Part shown: one piece after another, positions 1 to 11,860 of the stretch
Layout of the letters: every line of letters starts with the position of its first letter
Position numbering within the stretch: position 1 is the stretch's first letter
Assembly (NCBI GenBank): GCA_032622095.1
Contig: CP136065.1
Location: 217,228,151-217,292,150 of the forward strand
DNA: 64,000 nucleotides
Direction: 5' to 3'
Source: Siphonodentalium dalli
Lineage: Eukaryota > Mollusca > Scaphopoda > Gadilida > Siphonodentaliidae
Notes under the pieces: generated by a model
Databases searched by the model: none
The model's input: only the letters and a program-made list of their open reading frames with translations
Told to the model about the DNA's origin: nothing
Translations under genes and position numbers: made by a program

Positions 1-3000
1 TGATTACATGTAAGGGCAGATCGTCAAACTCCGCACCACATCTGCAGTTACAATGTGTCTGTTCGGTACAGGCTATTATGTTTGCAACAGTTAGGTATGC
101 CGCCTTGTTTGTCGGAAACTTGCGACAGGACTTCCACAGGCACGACAGTGAGAGTGTAGGGTGAATATTATGGAAACGGTGGAGTGTTGGATCCGCGTTT
201 CCAGAGAGTTCCCAGATTGAGTTAGAGGTTTCGACGATTGCATTTCGAACGATTTGCTTCCATGATGACCTTTCCGGAAATGCACATTTTGATACATACT
301 TTGTTAAATAATGCATAAGTCGGTGATTTGCAAGGACATCTGCGATATCGGCAATGAATGAATCGGCTGATACGCCGGAGATAAAGTATGAGTGTAGCCT
401 AAGTAAAAATACAGATTTCGCTGCCTTGTCTGTAGATAAATGACATAGACTGCCCAGAAGTAGGAGTTTTTTCTTATCCACAAAGCTTTTGACATTGCCG
501 ATACCCAGGAGTCCTTCCACTACATTTGTGCGCGTGTGCATACGAAGACCTTGTATTTTCTTTAGACAAAAACGGTGAGATCTTTCCAATGATAGGGTGT
601 CTGAGTCTGACATGCCACATAATAGTTCACACCCAAATAGGCCTCGTGGCACAATGATTGACGTGTACATTTTTAAACTGCTAGTGGGTGTTATTCCTCC
701 AGCATACATGCCTACGTTTGTTAGTGCGAAATAGCTTGAACGGAGTTTTTGTTTAATTTCTGTTGTGAAGTTACTCGTCTGGTTATATTTATGGAGCGGG
801 ATTCCAAGGTGTGTCAGATTATCGACTTCAGCTACATGTTTGTCACAGAGAATCCACGATCTATCAACTGAAGCCTTTGCGTGTTCATTTTTGGTTTCAT
901 TAAAGACGATAATTACTGACTTTTGCTCGTTGTACTTGTATCTCCATTTACGACTGTATTTAGTGCAAATATTCATAAGGTGTTGTAAACCACGTTCAGA
1001 GACCGAGAGCAATGTCATATCGTCCGCTTGCGTTGGGCATGAACAATTTACGGAAAACATATTGAGCCCAGCTCCAGATACGGATAATTCTGACAAAAGT
1101 TGATCTATAAATAGCATATAAAGTAGAGGGGAGACGACTCCTCCCTGTTTTGTTCCTTGTGCTATTGGAAACTGCTTAGAGAGAGTATTTCCATACTTTA
1201 CTTGACAGGATGTTCCTTTAAGCATTTGGTAAAAAATTAACCAGGTTTTCTGATCAAAGTCTAACATGTAAAGTTTATAAAGGAGACCATTTACCCAAAC
1301 GGTATCAAATGCCTTATGAACGTCTAGAAAGCATGCATATAATTTACTGTTATTTTCACGTGCGAATATCTTCGATTCGTGTACTATGAGTGAGTTCATA
1401 AGACAATTGATACCCTTCTGGAATCCATGCTGTAGATTATGAACTTTGACCATGTCTGGAACATTACACTCTAGTCTTCTCAGTAAGATTTTTTCTAATA
1501 ACTTGTAGAGAGCGGGAAGCAATGTAATTGCTCGGTAGCTATCAAAATTTGCTTGTGGTTTATTCCCACCTTTGTAGAGAGGTACAATTACGCCTTTCTT
1601 GGCAGGTTCCGGTATATATGAGAGAGACAATATTCCAGTCAACAAAGCGGACAGACATGTTATCAAAGCTGGACCACCAAATACCAAATGTTCATTGTAA
1701 ACGTTGTCCCACCCTGCTGCCTTGTTCAAATTTAGAGTTTTGAGAGCACTTTCAAGTTCGCCAGGTTCAACCTTTTCGGTGATATGCTTGCAGCTACTGG
1801 ACCCTTGTTTGCTATATTGCCCACTCACTAGTAGTTCTATATGTTCATTTACGAGATGGGAGTGATCTTGGTCGAAACTGCTGTCTGATAAAGGCGAATA
1901 CAGCTTTTCAAAATAATTCGCCCAGCCATTAGTAATCTCAGAAGAATTTCTCAAGGTTGACCCATCATATTTGAAAATTTTGTTCGGCCTCTTATCTTGA
2001 TTGCGCCTAGAGTTAAGGATCTTGAAAAAGGACCCTTGGTCCAGTTCAGCGGCTGTGTCAAGTTCGTTATTTCGATCAATCATATATTGGTTACAGGACA
2101 TTCTATATTCCCGTCGGTAAAGTCTTTTCTGCGCTTTATAATCTGTATAAGTTAAATCATTTTCATCTCTTGGTCGACCAGCGGAAATCCACTGTCGTCT
2201 GCTTGATATCATATTAACATGCAATTGTTTCAAGCGACTATTCCAGAACGGCTTGAGATAACTTTTATATGTTTTACGAGGGACAGTCTGATTGGAGGCT
2301 AGCAGTATAGCAGCCACAGTGGAGTCATATAATGTGTCCAAGTCACTATTATTGACGATTGTGTGATTTGCAGGGAGTATTTCTTTTAAACAACATTGAT
2401 ACTGGCTGATTAAGGTAGGAGCCGCTTTAAATTTTTTCCAATTAAATGTCGGTGTTGAGCTATCGTGTCGCCGGTCTGGTATGTCGCTTGGAACGTCACA
2501 TTTAAATTGGCATACAATCGGTCTATGGTTCGATGCGCCAGACAATACATCTTCAATAATTTCTGCATATGTGAGAGAAATGTATGGATCAAATTCAGAA
2601 TAAAATATATAATCAATGCATGAACCCGACCCGTTCATAGTCGGAACATAAGTGTTGCGGTTTCCTATGCAGAGAGAACTTCCATTTACTGATATAAATC
2701 TTTTTATAGCCAGAATATCACGCAGGGAATTGTCCCTTGCGCGTGTTTTGGATAGCGTACAATTAAAATCGCCCATAATAATGACGTGACCCAAGTCGAA
2801 ATATTGATCGATAATATCACGCAGTGCGTTTACATATTGCAAATGAAAGTCATCGGTATAATTTGTTGATGGCAGGTAAACTTGGAATATGTACAGGTAT
2901 TCTGAGCCAGGAAGTTCCACTTGGATTCCACATATTCTATCGTCTTCGAGTTGTATAGTTGATACGTAAGGATCTAAAATGTCCCTCCATATGAGGGCTA

Positions 3001-3250
3001 CGCCGCCTTTGTATCTCCCACGCTGATGTGGGAGCCTCTGTGAAAAGTCACACACGACATGGCATTTGTAGTCACCTAACATAGGTTCAAGAATATGAGA
3101 GTTATGTGTTTGGAGCCAGTGCTCACTTATACCGCATATATCTATATTTCTTTCGTGCACCATTTTATTCAAGTATCCACCTGCTAATGAGTCTGAAGAG
3201 GTAATACCTGTACAATTCCAAGTGGAGATTGACACCTGAGCGTAAGACAT
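1..3250 (-). CDS. LINE ORF2: endonuclease-reverse transcriptase, open to the window edge
   Basis: This polyprotein nicks target DNA and copies its own RNA into the nick. The start is the ATG at 3250 (MSYAQVSISTWNCTG), 33 bases after the ORF1 frame closes. I translated the whole stretch and found no stop down to base 1 (1083 codons, 3' end missing). An APE-like endonuclease spans about residues 6-250, with N12, E43 in ISEHW, GDFN at 160-163, and SNHRP where the family usually has SDH. The reverse transcriptase spans about 420-800. It shows AFDTVW with D649, QGTKQGG at about 698-704, and QADD at 741-744 in place of the usual YADD or FADD. The last visible residues (CNCRCGAEFDDLPLH) start a Cys/His cluster near the C-terminus. 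The single oddities (SNH, QADD) may be family traits or damage. An alignment of copies would tell. Confidence 0.93.
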   Translation of the reverse strand, partial: MSYAQVSISTWNCTGITSSDSLAGGYLNKMVHERNIDICGISEHWLQTHNSHILEPMLGDYKCHVVCDFSQRLPHQRGRYKGGVALIWRDILDPYVSTIQLEDDRICGIQVELPGSEYLYIFQVYLPSTNYTDDFHLQYVNALRDIIDQYFDLGHVIIMGDFNCTLSKTRARDNSLRDILAIKRFISVNGSSLCIGNRNTYVPTMNGSGSCIDYIFYSEFDPYISLTYAEIIEDVLSGASNHRPIVCQFKCDVPSDIPDRRHDSSTPTFNWKKFKAAPTLISQYQCCLKEILPANHTIVNNSDLDTLYDSTVAAILLASNQTVPRKTYKSYLKPFWNSRLKQLHVNMISSRRQWISAGRPRDENDLTYTDYKAQKRLYRREYRMSCNQYMIDRNNELDTAAELDQGSFFKILNSRRNQDKRPNKIFKYDGSTLRNSSEITNGWANYFEKLYSPLSDSSFDQDHSHLVNEHIELLVSGQYSKQGSSSCKHITEKVEPGELESALKTLNLNKAAGWDNVYNEHLVFGGPALITCLSALLTGILSLSYIPEPAKKGVIVPLYKGGNKPQANFDSYRAITLLPALYKLLEKILLRRLECNVPDMVKVHNLQHGFQKGINCLMNSLIVHESKIFARENNSKLYACFLDVHKAFDTVWVNGLLYKLYMLDFDQKTWLIFYQMLKGTSCQVKYGNTLSKQFPIAQGTKQGGVVSPLLYMLFIDQLLSELSVSGAGLNMFSVNCSCPTQADDMTLLSVSERGLQHLMNICTKYSRKWRYKYNEQKSVIIVFNETKNEHAKASVDRSWILCDKHVAEVDNLTHLGIPLHKYNQTSNFTTEIKQKLRSSYFALTNVGMYAGGITPTSSLKMYTSIIVPRGLFGCELLCGMSDSDTLSLERSHRFCLKKIQGLRMHTRTNVVEGLLGIGNVKSFVDKKKLLLLGSLCHLSTDKAAKSVFLLRLHSYFISGVSADSFIADIADVLANHRLMHYLTKYVSKCAFPERSSWKQIVRNAIVETSNSIWELSGNADPTLHRFHNIHPTLSLSCLWKSCRKFPTNKAAYLTVANIIACTEQTHCNCRCGAEFDDLPLHVI

Positions 3251-3283
3251 ATCTGCTAAAGTAGATAATACAATTACAAAAAA

Positions 3284-5278
3284 TTAGAAGCTTTTGTTAT
3301 ACTGGAATTGTCGCCTGTCAAAGTCACCTTGAGATAACCATAGGCGACTGTGCACACCGCGAGGCCAGAAATGTTCATCGGTTACCGTCGAGATATCGTC
3401 CTCGTGAATGTTGATTCTGGCAGATACTGTATGCTCCTTCTTACTTTTCATCAAACGCAGAATCGAGAATCAAACTCCAGCTTTCGTGAGAAAGTTTTCA
3501 ATAGCATTGTCAGTAACATCGTACATCAAATTACTCACGAATACGCGAATAGTGTTTATAGGCGTGTTACACTGTCGTCGTGTATTGCTACTTGTGTGTT
3601 GTATGTTTTTGGGCCTATCACCTGGTGATGGGTGCGATCTTCTGTGGTGTGAATTTTCACGATCATTCCAATAGTTGTTTTGGGCCTTATAGTAACTTCC
3701 TTGATTTGAATGTTCAGGTAATGTATTTGCTCGTTTTGTTTCACGTTCACTCCGTTGTGTTGTGTCTTGGTTTTTTGTGTCATGTCGATTATATCGATCA
3801 ATCTGATCAGAGTCATTCAAGTCGTCTACTGGAATAGAGTTATAGGAACTGTTTTTATCAGGTATCGGACTACTGGTAGGATATTTCTGTGAGCTTGTGT
3901 CGATTATGTTCTGGTTGAACCACTGTTGTTGGTGAGCACATAGTTGATTAAATCTAGAGTTTATTCCATTAAGAGCTTGTGAGGTGAACTGCTGGAAACT
4001 GCATGCGAATTCTCGCGAGAACATATTAAGTTTGTTATTTAGTTTGTCAATGCATTTTATCTTGTTACAGGCATCAGATTCATTACTTTCCGATATTGGC
4101 TCGTCGGTGGCATTTTCCATATTATCTGGTTCATTACTTAAATGTTCATTTTCATTTGGTGTGTCGTTGGTTTTATTTGTTGTTTCACTGGGTTCTTTCG
4201 TTATTTCAGAGTTGTTCTTGTTCATTTTTATCTGCTTTTTGGGTTTTCCTTTTGCTTTCAGAGTTCCAATATAACCCGTGTTTGAATTGACAACTTTTCT
4301 GAGTGATTTGACGTCGTCTTTCGTTGATTCATTGTCCATTTTAATTCCACGAATATCGTTTTTGAGTTTTGAGACGCCAGAACATCTCTCGTCGGCTGTG
4401 CGGTCTATGTCTAGCTCCATTGTCTCGATTTTTTCTTCAATTCTGTCGATTTTTTCCGACATCTGATTTAATATCTGGTCGTTATTATTCATTCTATCTA
4501 CAAGTTTATTTATCGTCGCGGCTAGTTTTTCCGAGTAGTTCATATTCTGTTCCTTCATCTCGTGAACTGTTTTGTACAAGTCTGCCAAACTGTGAATCGG
4601 TCCGAATTTATTTGTGTCATCTATGGTATCCAACATTTCTTTTGGCGTCTCGAAATTCTCTTTGTAGAGGGGCACAACATTTATAGCCTGACTGTTGATT
4701 TTCACTTTTGGTGCAGTGAGGACGTCAGCAATATGTTCAATTTTCTCATCAAGTATACATAACATCATTTGGTAGATATCATGAGAATATTTCACAGCAA
4801 GTGACGATTCTCTATCCGTGGACATTTCCCGATTTGCTCTTCGTTGTTTTAGAGTGCTATTTGGATTCATGTCTATTTTTTCAGATTTTGCAAGCTTCAT
4901 TATTTCATCGAAGAGTGAAATGCGCATTTCTTTAAGAGTTGCTGCGCGCCAATTTGTTGATTTCAGAAGCACATCGACGAATATCCCTTTGGGTGTATTT
5001 CTAACATATCCAAGCACCCAAGAGAGGTAGGTGCTGAAGTCCACCGTCAGTGGGCCAGATTCAGTTAATTTTACAAAAGACATCGATAGGTCTGCAGGTT
5101 CATTTAAGTTTATTGACGCTAAGTCATCAAGTTTGTTCAGGACTTCGTCATAGTCAGAAACCATGTGCATGGGCGGACACTCTCTGTCATCATGAACATA
5201 CGATGGAACGACGTCGTTAACACCTGGATCGTCTGTCCCATTCAGAATTCGATCTGATTCAGTAAGTATACCTTCCAT
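3284..5278 (-). pseudogene. LINE ORF1: coiled-coil RNA-binding protein, one in-frame stop
   Basis: ORF1 proteins of LINEs bind element RNA and form particles with it. The frame starts at the ATG at 5278 and runs 602 codons to a TGA at 3472-3470. It then continues in the same frame for 61 more codons to TAA at 3286-3284. Residues about 232-335 are a heptad-rich coiled coil. A Lys-rich stretch and an acidic, Asn/Glu-rich linker follow (340-410), then a polar low-complexity region. From about residue 577 (IRVFVSNLMYDVTDNAIENF) there is a nucleic-acid-binding, RRM-like fold whose second half (ending FWPRGVHSRLWL) lies after the TGA. The stop therefore cuts a conserved domain, which argues for a point mutation. 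Readthrough is possible but I see no evidence for it. Confidence 0.8.
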
Positions 5279-5420
5279 ACTTTTGCTGGATTAATCGTAC
5301 AGGATAGAAGCCTGTGCGCAAAGTATTGTCACACGATAACACAGTTAATGAGTTTAGCCAGTCAGCTGCTGTTGTTTATATTGCGATCATTGGACCGTGC
5401 AATTTTCCCACGACCAAGGT

Positions 5421-8400
5421 TTGGCTACTACCCGTAGTAATAGTGAGTAGAGTTCATTAAACATTCTGGACAGCACTATAGGGCTAGACAATGGCGGAAA
5501 CATAAACAATACAATACCAGTCACTGTTTGAAAATATGGCGTAAATGCAATCACAAACTGCGACAACTAGAAACGAATAACGTTCCTTCCTAAGGCATCC
5601 TGACGATCCAGAGGATGTCCGCAATCACTTGGGACACATTAGAAAACGTTACATTGCCACATGAATGAGAAATGATGAATATTATAAGGACATTAAATGG
5701 AGCGACTTGTCAATTTTCCCTTAGAAATAATTGTTCGCGCGATAACCCAAATGTTGGACGTTCTGTTTAAATCATTGTCTGTCTTCTCTTTATTGTATAC
5801 CAGTGATGGCCCCAGGATTTCCCCAATGCAGGGACTATGATCCCCAACATGGGGGCTATATTATCCCGGAAGCTACCGGACTGACCACTACATATTTCCT
5901 CGACCGGGGTGGGAGGGGGGGGGGGGGGGTGCATTCAGCACATGAGTCCTACCCCCCCCCATGAAGCCACGAAGCCACTCCTGATTTGTAAATATTGTAG
6001 TTGACAGTCATATATGTCGTGCCTGTTTGCTACGAGTGATTAATCTCATATGCAGCAATTTATGCTATTCATATAATTATGAACAGATTATTACAGCTTT
6101 AAATTTGAAGGTACAGAAGGTGGTGTAGCTGTGCATATGTGTCTTCATTCGGGAAAAGGGTTGTCTAGCTACGAGTTCACAACTACGTCACCTTTCCTCT
6201 CTTGTATTATATACGTACCATTTACAACTATGGAATATTTAAGTAAAACAATATGTTGTACATTCTTGCCCAGATAATCCCGGCCGATGCATTCAACTAA
6301 ATCCCTTAGTTATTCGAAACTTTCTAGAACCAGCCCCATCCCCAATCATGGATTATAGTCCAAAATGTGATAATTCAAGCCTGTACAGGCTAAAATTGCG
6401 ACAGTTAGGAACTTGTTCATCCTTTGGCCTGAGAAACATATACTGTTCTGTAAATTCTGGGTTAAAAATGGGGGGGGGGGGGGTGACTCTTTTTTCTTTC
6501 AACGCTGTACCTGCATTAATTTTTTTGGCGCTCTAATGTATATATATGCATGGAAATCACAATTGAATGTTATCACATGAGCTCGCCCTCAAATTATCCG
6601 AGCAATCTCAACAAACTGGTATTGTCTGTCTTAGTTTTCCAATGCCTGTTATTCAAGGCATGAGAGCACCATATCGGATTGTTAAAATTTTAGCTCAGGC
6701 CATGCATAGTCGAGAAACAAATATCCTTATCCTTACGACTCGGCGGTGTCCGATTAGGCTAAATCACTTAACATGAGTTAGTTGATTGCCATGTGTATTA
6801 ATATAGCACTTCCAAAATGTGGAGCCAGAGAGCCGTTCAAGTTTTGCTGGACGAGATCAAATTGGGAGTCAGTGTGTGTGACATTAAACACTCATGTATC
6901 ACAATCGTCATAAAAGAGCTTCAAAAGTCTGCACATTTTATTTTTATTTTGGATGACCCTGTTTCCAAGAAATGGCGAGAAACAAATCAGGTATAAAATC
7001 GACGGACTCAAATCCACTTTTCGAAATGAACTAAAACTCGTGAAAACAGCAACAGATATCAGACAGGATTTATTCATTTCGGCACCCATGAAAAAAGACA
7101 TGTTTATGACTGGCCTGAAATCTCTTGATAACAGTTAGTTTGATTTTGGCTTATAACTACTCACTGGTCTCGCCTGTTAAAATGGAACGATCGCGCGCAG
7201 GCGATTAATGCTATCAATGATTGGTGTGAGCATGTAAAATACATGGATTTTACATACATACATTACATGCATGTGTGTATCCACCCTAAGTCTCCAAATA
7301 CAGTAAGCTGAGTACGCGTGTAGGTTACAGTGAAGTAATTCGATTGGTAGCGCCCTCAAGCGAGAGAATTAAAAAAATTCTGGGCTCTGGTTGGTTAATA
7401 GTAGTTTCGATATTTAAACATATAAAATACATGCAATCACTCCTCTTGAAATTTCAGACTCCAAACAAAACATTGGCACATTGTAAAGCACGTGGTTCCT
7501 GGATTGAATTTTTTTGGTGGGAGGTAAAAAATGTCAATATTTTTTTCATGCAATTCTGACTCTAGATTATAAATCCCAAATTTAAAGGTACATTTCATGC
7601 TCGACGATATGATTTTTTTCATACAGAAACTTTGCGCAGATGCCAATCCTGGTGAGCATGTACTCATTTATCACAATTCGTGGATAGTCAGGGCTGCAGG
7701 CCATTATATGTTAACACTGATGCCTATGGGAAATAATTACTTCACTGTAACCTGTAATTTGCATCCATCTCCACTGGTCACACACACCCAGCTAGTCTTA
7801 TTTTCTCTGTTGTTCCGGAATTTTTTTTCTCTGTGGTGTGAATCTTTATAATACCCGGTCTTTTGTAAAAAAAAAAGTGACTATTAACGACATAATGGGA
7901 ATATAGTTATAGAGTGATTGTTAATTGAAAACTGATTTGTTGATTGTTCAGCAACCCTAATATCGAACCGTGTGATATTAGTGGTATACCTTCTTATCCT
8001 ATATTAATATGTTAATTTTTAAATATATTTCCTACTATACAAAATAAAAGACGTCGTGTCGGGTGGCATGTGGCAGTCGGTCACGCAAACTCACTCACTA
8101 CAGAAAAAAGTAATATTTATCTATATTCGTAGAAAGACAAAAAGAACTTTTTGCAATTTAAATGTGACAGAATATAAGGACATGCATTTCGACGATTTCC
8201 GAGTTCTTTGTTTCGCGTGACATCAAAATCTATTTAATTCGACTGATATTGGAACCCAAATGAAGTCAGTAACTTTATCTTATTAGAGATGACAATAAGG
8301 TGAACATGAATACGAAGAACGTGTCAGGATTCGCAGAATGTCACTACGACAGTCGCAGTGTAATATAATACATAATTTAGTAGATCTGTCGCGACATTAA

Positions 8401-10093
8401 ATACTTCTGGGCTTCTCGCAGCATTTAAACAAAAATCTCAATCTAAACTCAAGCCTTCCAATGGAGGGATCATTTCATCCAAACACTGGTATTGTCGTAC
8501 GTATCCCTCCCTTTCTCTTGGAGAGCCTTGTTAATATAACGTGGCCGAGCTGACAGAGTACAACTTCTTGCGAGTAAAGGCCGATTAGAGTGCATGATGG
8601 CACTGATTATGCTTCTATTGATATGTTTTTTTAAAAGTTGTAACTGTATTATAACATTAATTTTTTTTTTTTTTAGTGTTTTGTTGGTTTATAAAATCTC
8701 TATTTGGTCTGGCACCCATCCGAATGAATAATAATTCATTTCAACGTAAGCTTTTATGACTAGTGGGAGACTCTATTTAGTATAGAAAGGATGTATTGAA
8801 ATCCGTATTTTTGTATACTTGAACGGTAGAACGGTCCGCAAACGTAGACCACAAGACATGTTCCGTTTCGATTCTTCTTCTTCTTCATATTGCAGCTCGC
8901 TGTCATTTACTGACAATTATGAGCCGGTCCAGGTGCTACCACGGCCAAGTAACTTTATAACCCTGTGGTGACTCCAGTAGCGTTCTTCAACGTGCACATA
9001 TCGAGGCGTGTACACGGGTCAGCCATTAATGTCCGCACCCGATCGGACAGCGTGCTGCACCCACAACAACATACTTGGACAAATGTTGTAATGGGGGAAG
9101 TCGGCATTTTTGCACTGATATATTTATTCAGTGATCTCGAATGAGAATATTTAGCCTGGCAAACTTGGTATCTGACACAGTTCTAATTTCTGTCAGAATA
9201 CCCTGACCAGGTTGCGACCCCATTCCTCTAGCACGAGAGACCAGTACGCTACCTCTCGACTACCGACTTCCCACATGCCCCAACAAGTCCCGGAACCAGT
9301 GTTCACGCTGTCGGTGGCGGCTAATGACCAATTTGATTTGAATAATGGCCAAAGAAAATTTCATTTGGCCAACCGAAACTTTTTGGCAAACAAGCTTCAA
9401 GGTAATCAGCAATCACCATTAAAATTATCAGATCTCCATGAAAACCCTTAATTTGTGAACAGGTAATTATCAGTTGCTCGGCTGTGTATGAATATCAATT
9501 ATTTTTTTATCAAAACTCACCCATGTTCATGTACTGCTGTTAGAACGTTGTACACGCACTTTCTTAATCAAGTGACACTAATTTACTGCCTTCTGGTTTA
9601 AAAATAAGACAATATAGGCCAGTCAGTGCTCAATTGATGTTGACATACGTTACCGGCGAGACCTATTTAAGTTTGTGCGTTTCCCATACGTGCACATTTC
9701 ACTTATTACTTTTGTCCAACTTGAAATTTACCATTTATTTTCAACGTGTGTCAATTATGTGTTTTAGACAGTGAGTTAAATATTTTCCTGCAAAATTTTT
9801 AAGTTACAAACCCCAATCCATTGACCGCTTATATTTTTGTTTTAGTTTCCTTTTTCTCAATTAACCCATTCAATTATTGTATGAGACTTGTATAATGCGC
9901 TGTTGCATAACAAGGTCTCTCCGAATGAGAGAGACAGCAGCAGATATGATTCGACAGCAGCCTTTAGATTCAATGAATTTCCCATGATTTGTCCATGGTT
10001 TATTGAAATTTTCCAAATATATACAGACATGGCAAAAACAATTGGCCAAACGTTTTTCATACTATACGTAAACCCTGACAGGAACCTGTTTGC
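5421..10093. other. Unassigned AT-rich DNA, no gene recognised
   Basis: I see no convincing gene here. Short open frames (for example around 7597-7851) have no recognisable motif. Low-complexity tracts include G runs at 5915-5929 and 6470-6483 and a T run near 8660-8675. A stretch around 9200-9290, read on the minus strand, looks faintly like a tRNA-derived SINE head (GGTAGTCGAGAGGTAGCG, then GGGGTCGCAACC), too weak to call. Confidence 0.6.
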
Positions 10094-10142
10094 GGGTTAG
10101 GATATTCAATCCCCAGTGTTCGAAGACTGAAAATCCTAACCC
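10094..10142. repeat. Short hairpin with 10-bp arms
   Basis: GGGTTAGGAT at 10094-10103 is the exact reverse complement of ATCCTAACCC at 10133-10142, with a 29-base loop. It sits next to a 39-bp repeat family. Confidence 0.6.
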
Positions 10143-10542
10143 ACGAACATGACGTCATTGTGTTCCCGGACCAGTTCTCGCGCGAACATGATCACGTAAT
10201 CTTGTCCCTGGCCCATCAAGCTCCGCTATGGACTAGACACTGGCTCCATGACGCTCCGACGCCTTGTTCTGTTCGCCGTCATGACGACGTAATTAGTGTA
10301 ACGACGTAGTCTCATAGAGACAGCGTCTAGTCCAGCTCTGCTCACTGTTTCGTTCATCTCCATGACGTCACGCTTACGCAGGATGCATGACGTTACGGAG
10401 TAGATGTATAGAGTACGTCGGGTCTATATGTCATGGTGTTCCCTAGTCCCGTCACTGGCTCAGTCTACTCCGCTAACAAATGCTGAGAACATTTCGCGTT
10501 AGATTAGTGAAGGCATATATAGAGATAGCGTCCAGACTGGGT

Positions 10543-10652
10543 GTTCCCGGGTTGGTTCTCACGCGAACATGACGACACGGTGTTCCCTGATAGGTTCTCA
10601 TGCGAACATGACGTCATTGTGTTCCCGGGCCACTTCTCACGCGAAAATGAGG
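10543..10652 (+). repeat. 39-bp tandem repeat, nearly three copies, with CRE-like palindromes
   Basis: Units begin GTTCCC at 10543, 10582 and 10621 and contain GCGAACATGACG. A further copy of the same 39-mer begins at 10162, about 380 bases upstream. Two copies carry CATGACGTCAT, which contains the TGACGTCA palindrome known as a CREB/ATF site. Nothing shows that it is used here. Confidence 0.6.
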
Positions 10653-11119
10653 CCGAAAAGATTACAGCCGACGAAAAAGGTTGAAACCCCACAACAAAAC
10701 ACTCATTATACTGAGATCAATGATTTGTCATTTTGCCGTTTGATGCTGTTATTATTTGAAGAAATAATCATGAACCATCATTTCAAGGAATTCACAGTTT
10801 CTTATTGCTTCGTCTCATCAACATCTCATTTTAGTCGACTGATGTTCAAAACCATATAAAGTCAGTAGATTTACCCGGTCAAAAGAGCGGAACAAGGCGA
10901 ACATGTATATAATAGGAGGAGGATCTTGGGATTAACTGATAGCTATTGTGAGACGGCATCTCTCGAACAGTTCCCGATCGACCGCGCTATCACACGTCGA
11001 TGCGTTTGGTTGTCTTCTTCGATGCCGTTATACAGATTTATATACATGTACTCTGAAAAAAAAAACTCACTTATCGAACATTATCAGATGTTTTCAATTT
11101 CTTCACATACAAGTGAGGC

Positions 11120-11510
11120 ACACGTTAATTATTAATCATATCCTCGCGCAAATACGCACACAATCGACCTATAATGTGTAATAGGCACACAGTGCGATTA
11201 TTCGATTCTGAAATAAGCAGATAATGGACTAATGGCCGTTATTTCGTTTTATGGAGCGGCCATAGTTTTAAAAAAACACATGTTATAAATAGCGTACACC
11301 TGAAAATTTGTGGATTGGCTTATTTGTCATTGTCCGGACATAATATGTTTATAATCGTATCATTATGAGTAGATATTGTGACTGAAACGCTAAATTTTCA
11401 GCACATTATCGACTCAAAATAATGCGTTTCTAAACAGATCATCTACCTACAACCAGTTCTAGTATAAGCAGATAATGTGCGGGTTTTTCGGGAGACCGGC
11501 TGATTTTAAC
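11120..11510 (+). repeat. Dispersed repeat family D, copy 1
   Basis: This shares an ordered set of words with other copies in the window: CCTCGCGCAAAT, GAAATAAGCAGATAATGGAC, CGTTATTTCGTTTTAT, CAGCACATTATCGACTC and GCAGATAATGTGCGGG, ending near a GGCTG. It is non-coding. The class is unknown and no terminal inverted repeat is evident. The other copies are near 21.8, 33.6, 36.8 and 60.9 kb. Confidence 0.6.
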
Positions 11511-11601
11511 CATATCAGAAATACACTGACCATTTAAGCCATTTGTCGCTTCGTGCTGAAGGAAAATGTATAAATTTGGTTTCTATATTCCATGACTTTA
11601 A

Positions 11602-11856
11602 TCCTTTCATGGCGGGAGCTGCGCTGGTGCAGCATTAAAGACCCTGTGCCAGCGCATTCTCTTAAATATGGGAGTCTCCCATAGGGAGCTTTGCATATAG
11701 AAGAGAATACACTCGCTTACATTATCAAGGTAAATTTTGTTAGGCCAATGCATTCTCTTACATAACCGACGCGCCTTGTGGGAGACTCGCATATATAAGA
11801 GAATGCATTGGCACATGGTTTTCGCAAAATTTCAGGAAGCTCCAGCCATGAAAGGG
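11602..11856. mobile_element. Foldback MITE, outer type A, flanked by TTAA
   Basis: TTAA at 11598-11601 and again at 11857-11860 bracket the element. Its ends are TCCTTTCATGGCGGGAGCT on the left and AGCTCCAGCCATGAAAGGG on the right, which are near-perfect inverted repeats. Inside are two copies of the hairpin core (CCCTGTGCCAGCGCATTCTC... and ...GAATGCATTGGCACA). TTAA duplications with CCCTTT-like ends are typical of piggyBac-type non-autonomous elements. No transposase is present. Confidence 0.75.
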
Positions 11857-11860
11857 TTAA

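Larger units (their letters stand above)
1..5420 (-). mobile_element. Nearly intact non-LTR retrotransposon (LINE), cut by the window edge
   Basis: Read on the minus strand, this is a two-gene LINE: ORF1 (5278 to 3284), a 33-base gap, then ORF2 (3250 to beyond base 1). About 140 bases upstream of ORF1 (5279-5420) probably belong to its 5' UTR, but I cannot place the element's start. The 3' UTR and tail lie outside the window. ORF2 has no stop or frameshift in 1083 codons and ORF1 has one premature stop, so the copy looks young. The clade is uncertain. An APE-type endonuclease at the start of ORF2, a coiled-coil ORF1 and a C-terminal Cys cluster fit the CR1/Jockey side of LINE diversity. Confidence 0.9.

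Noticed and set aside
3350-5030. Several plus-strand frames of 60-112 codons opposite the LINE genes
   Set aside because: They are antisense shadows of the minus-strand ORF1 and have no family features.
5790-5960. C-rich and G-rich blocks as another foldback MITE
   Set aside because: They can pair only because they are homopolymers. No unique-sequence arms were found.
7597-7851. 84-codon plus-strand frame as a small gene
   Set aside because: It has no motif, no splice or promoter evidence, and sits in AT-rich non-coding DNA.
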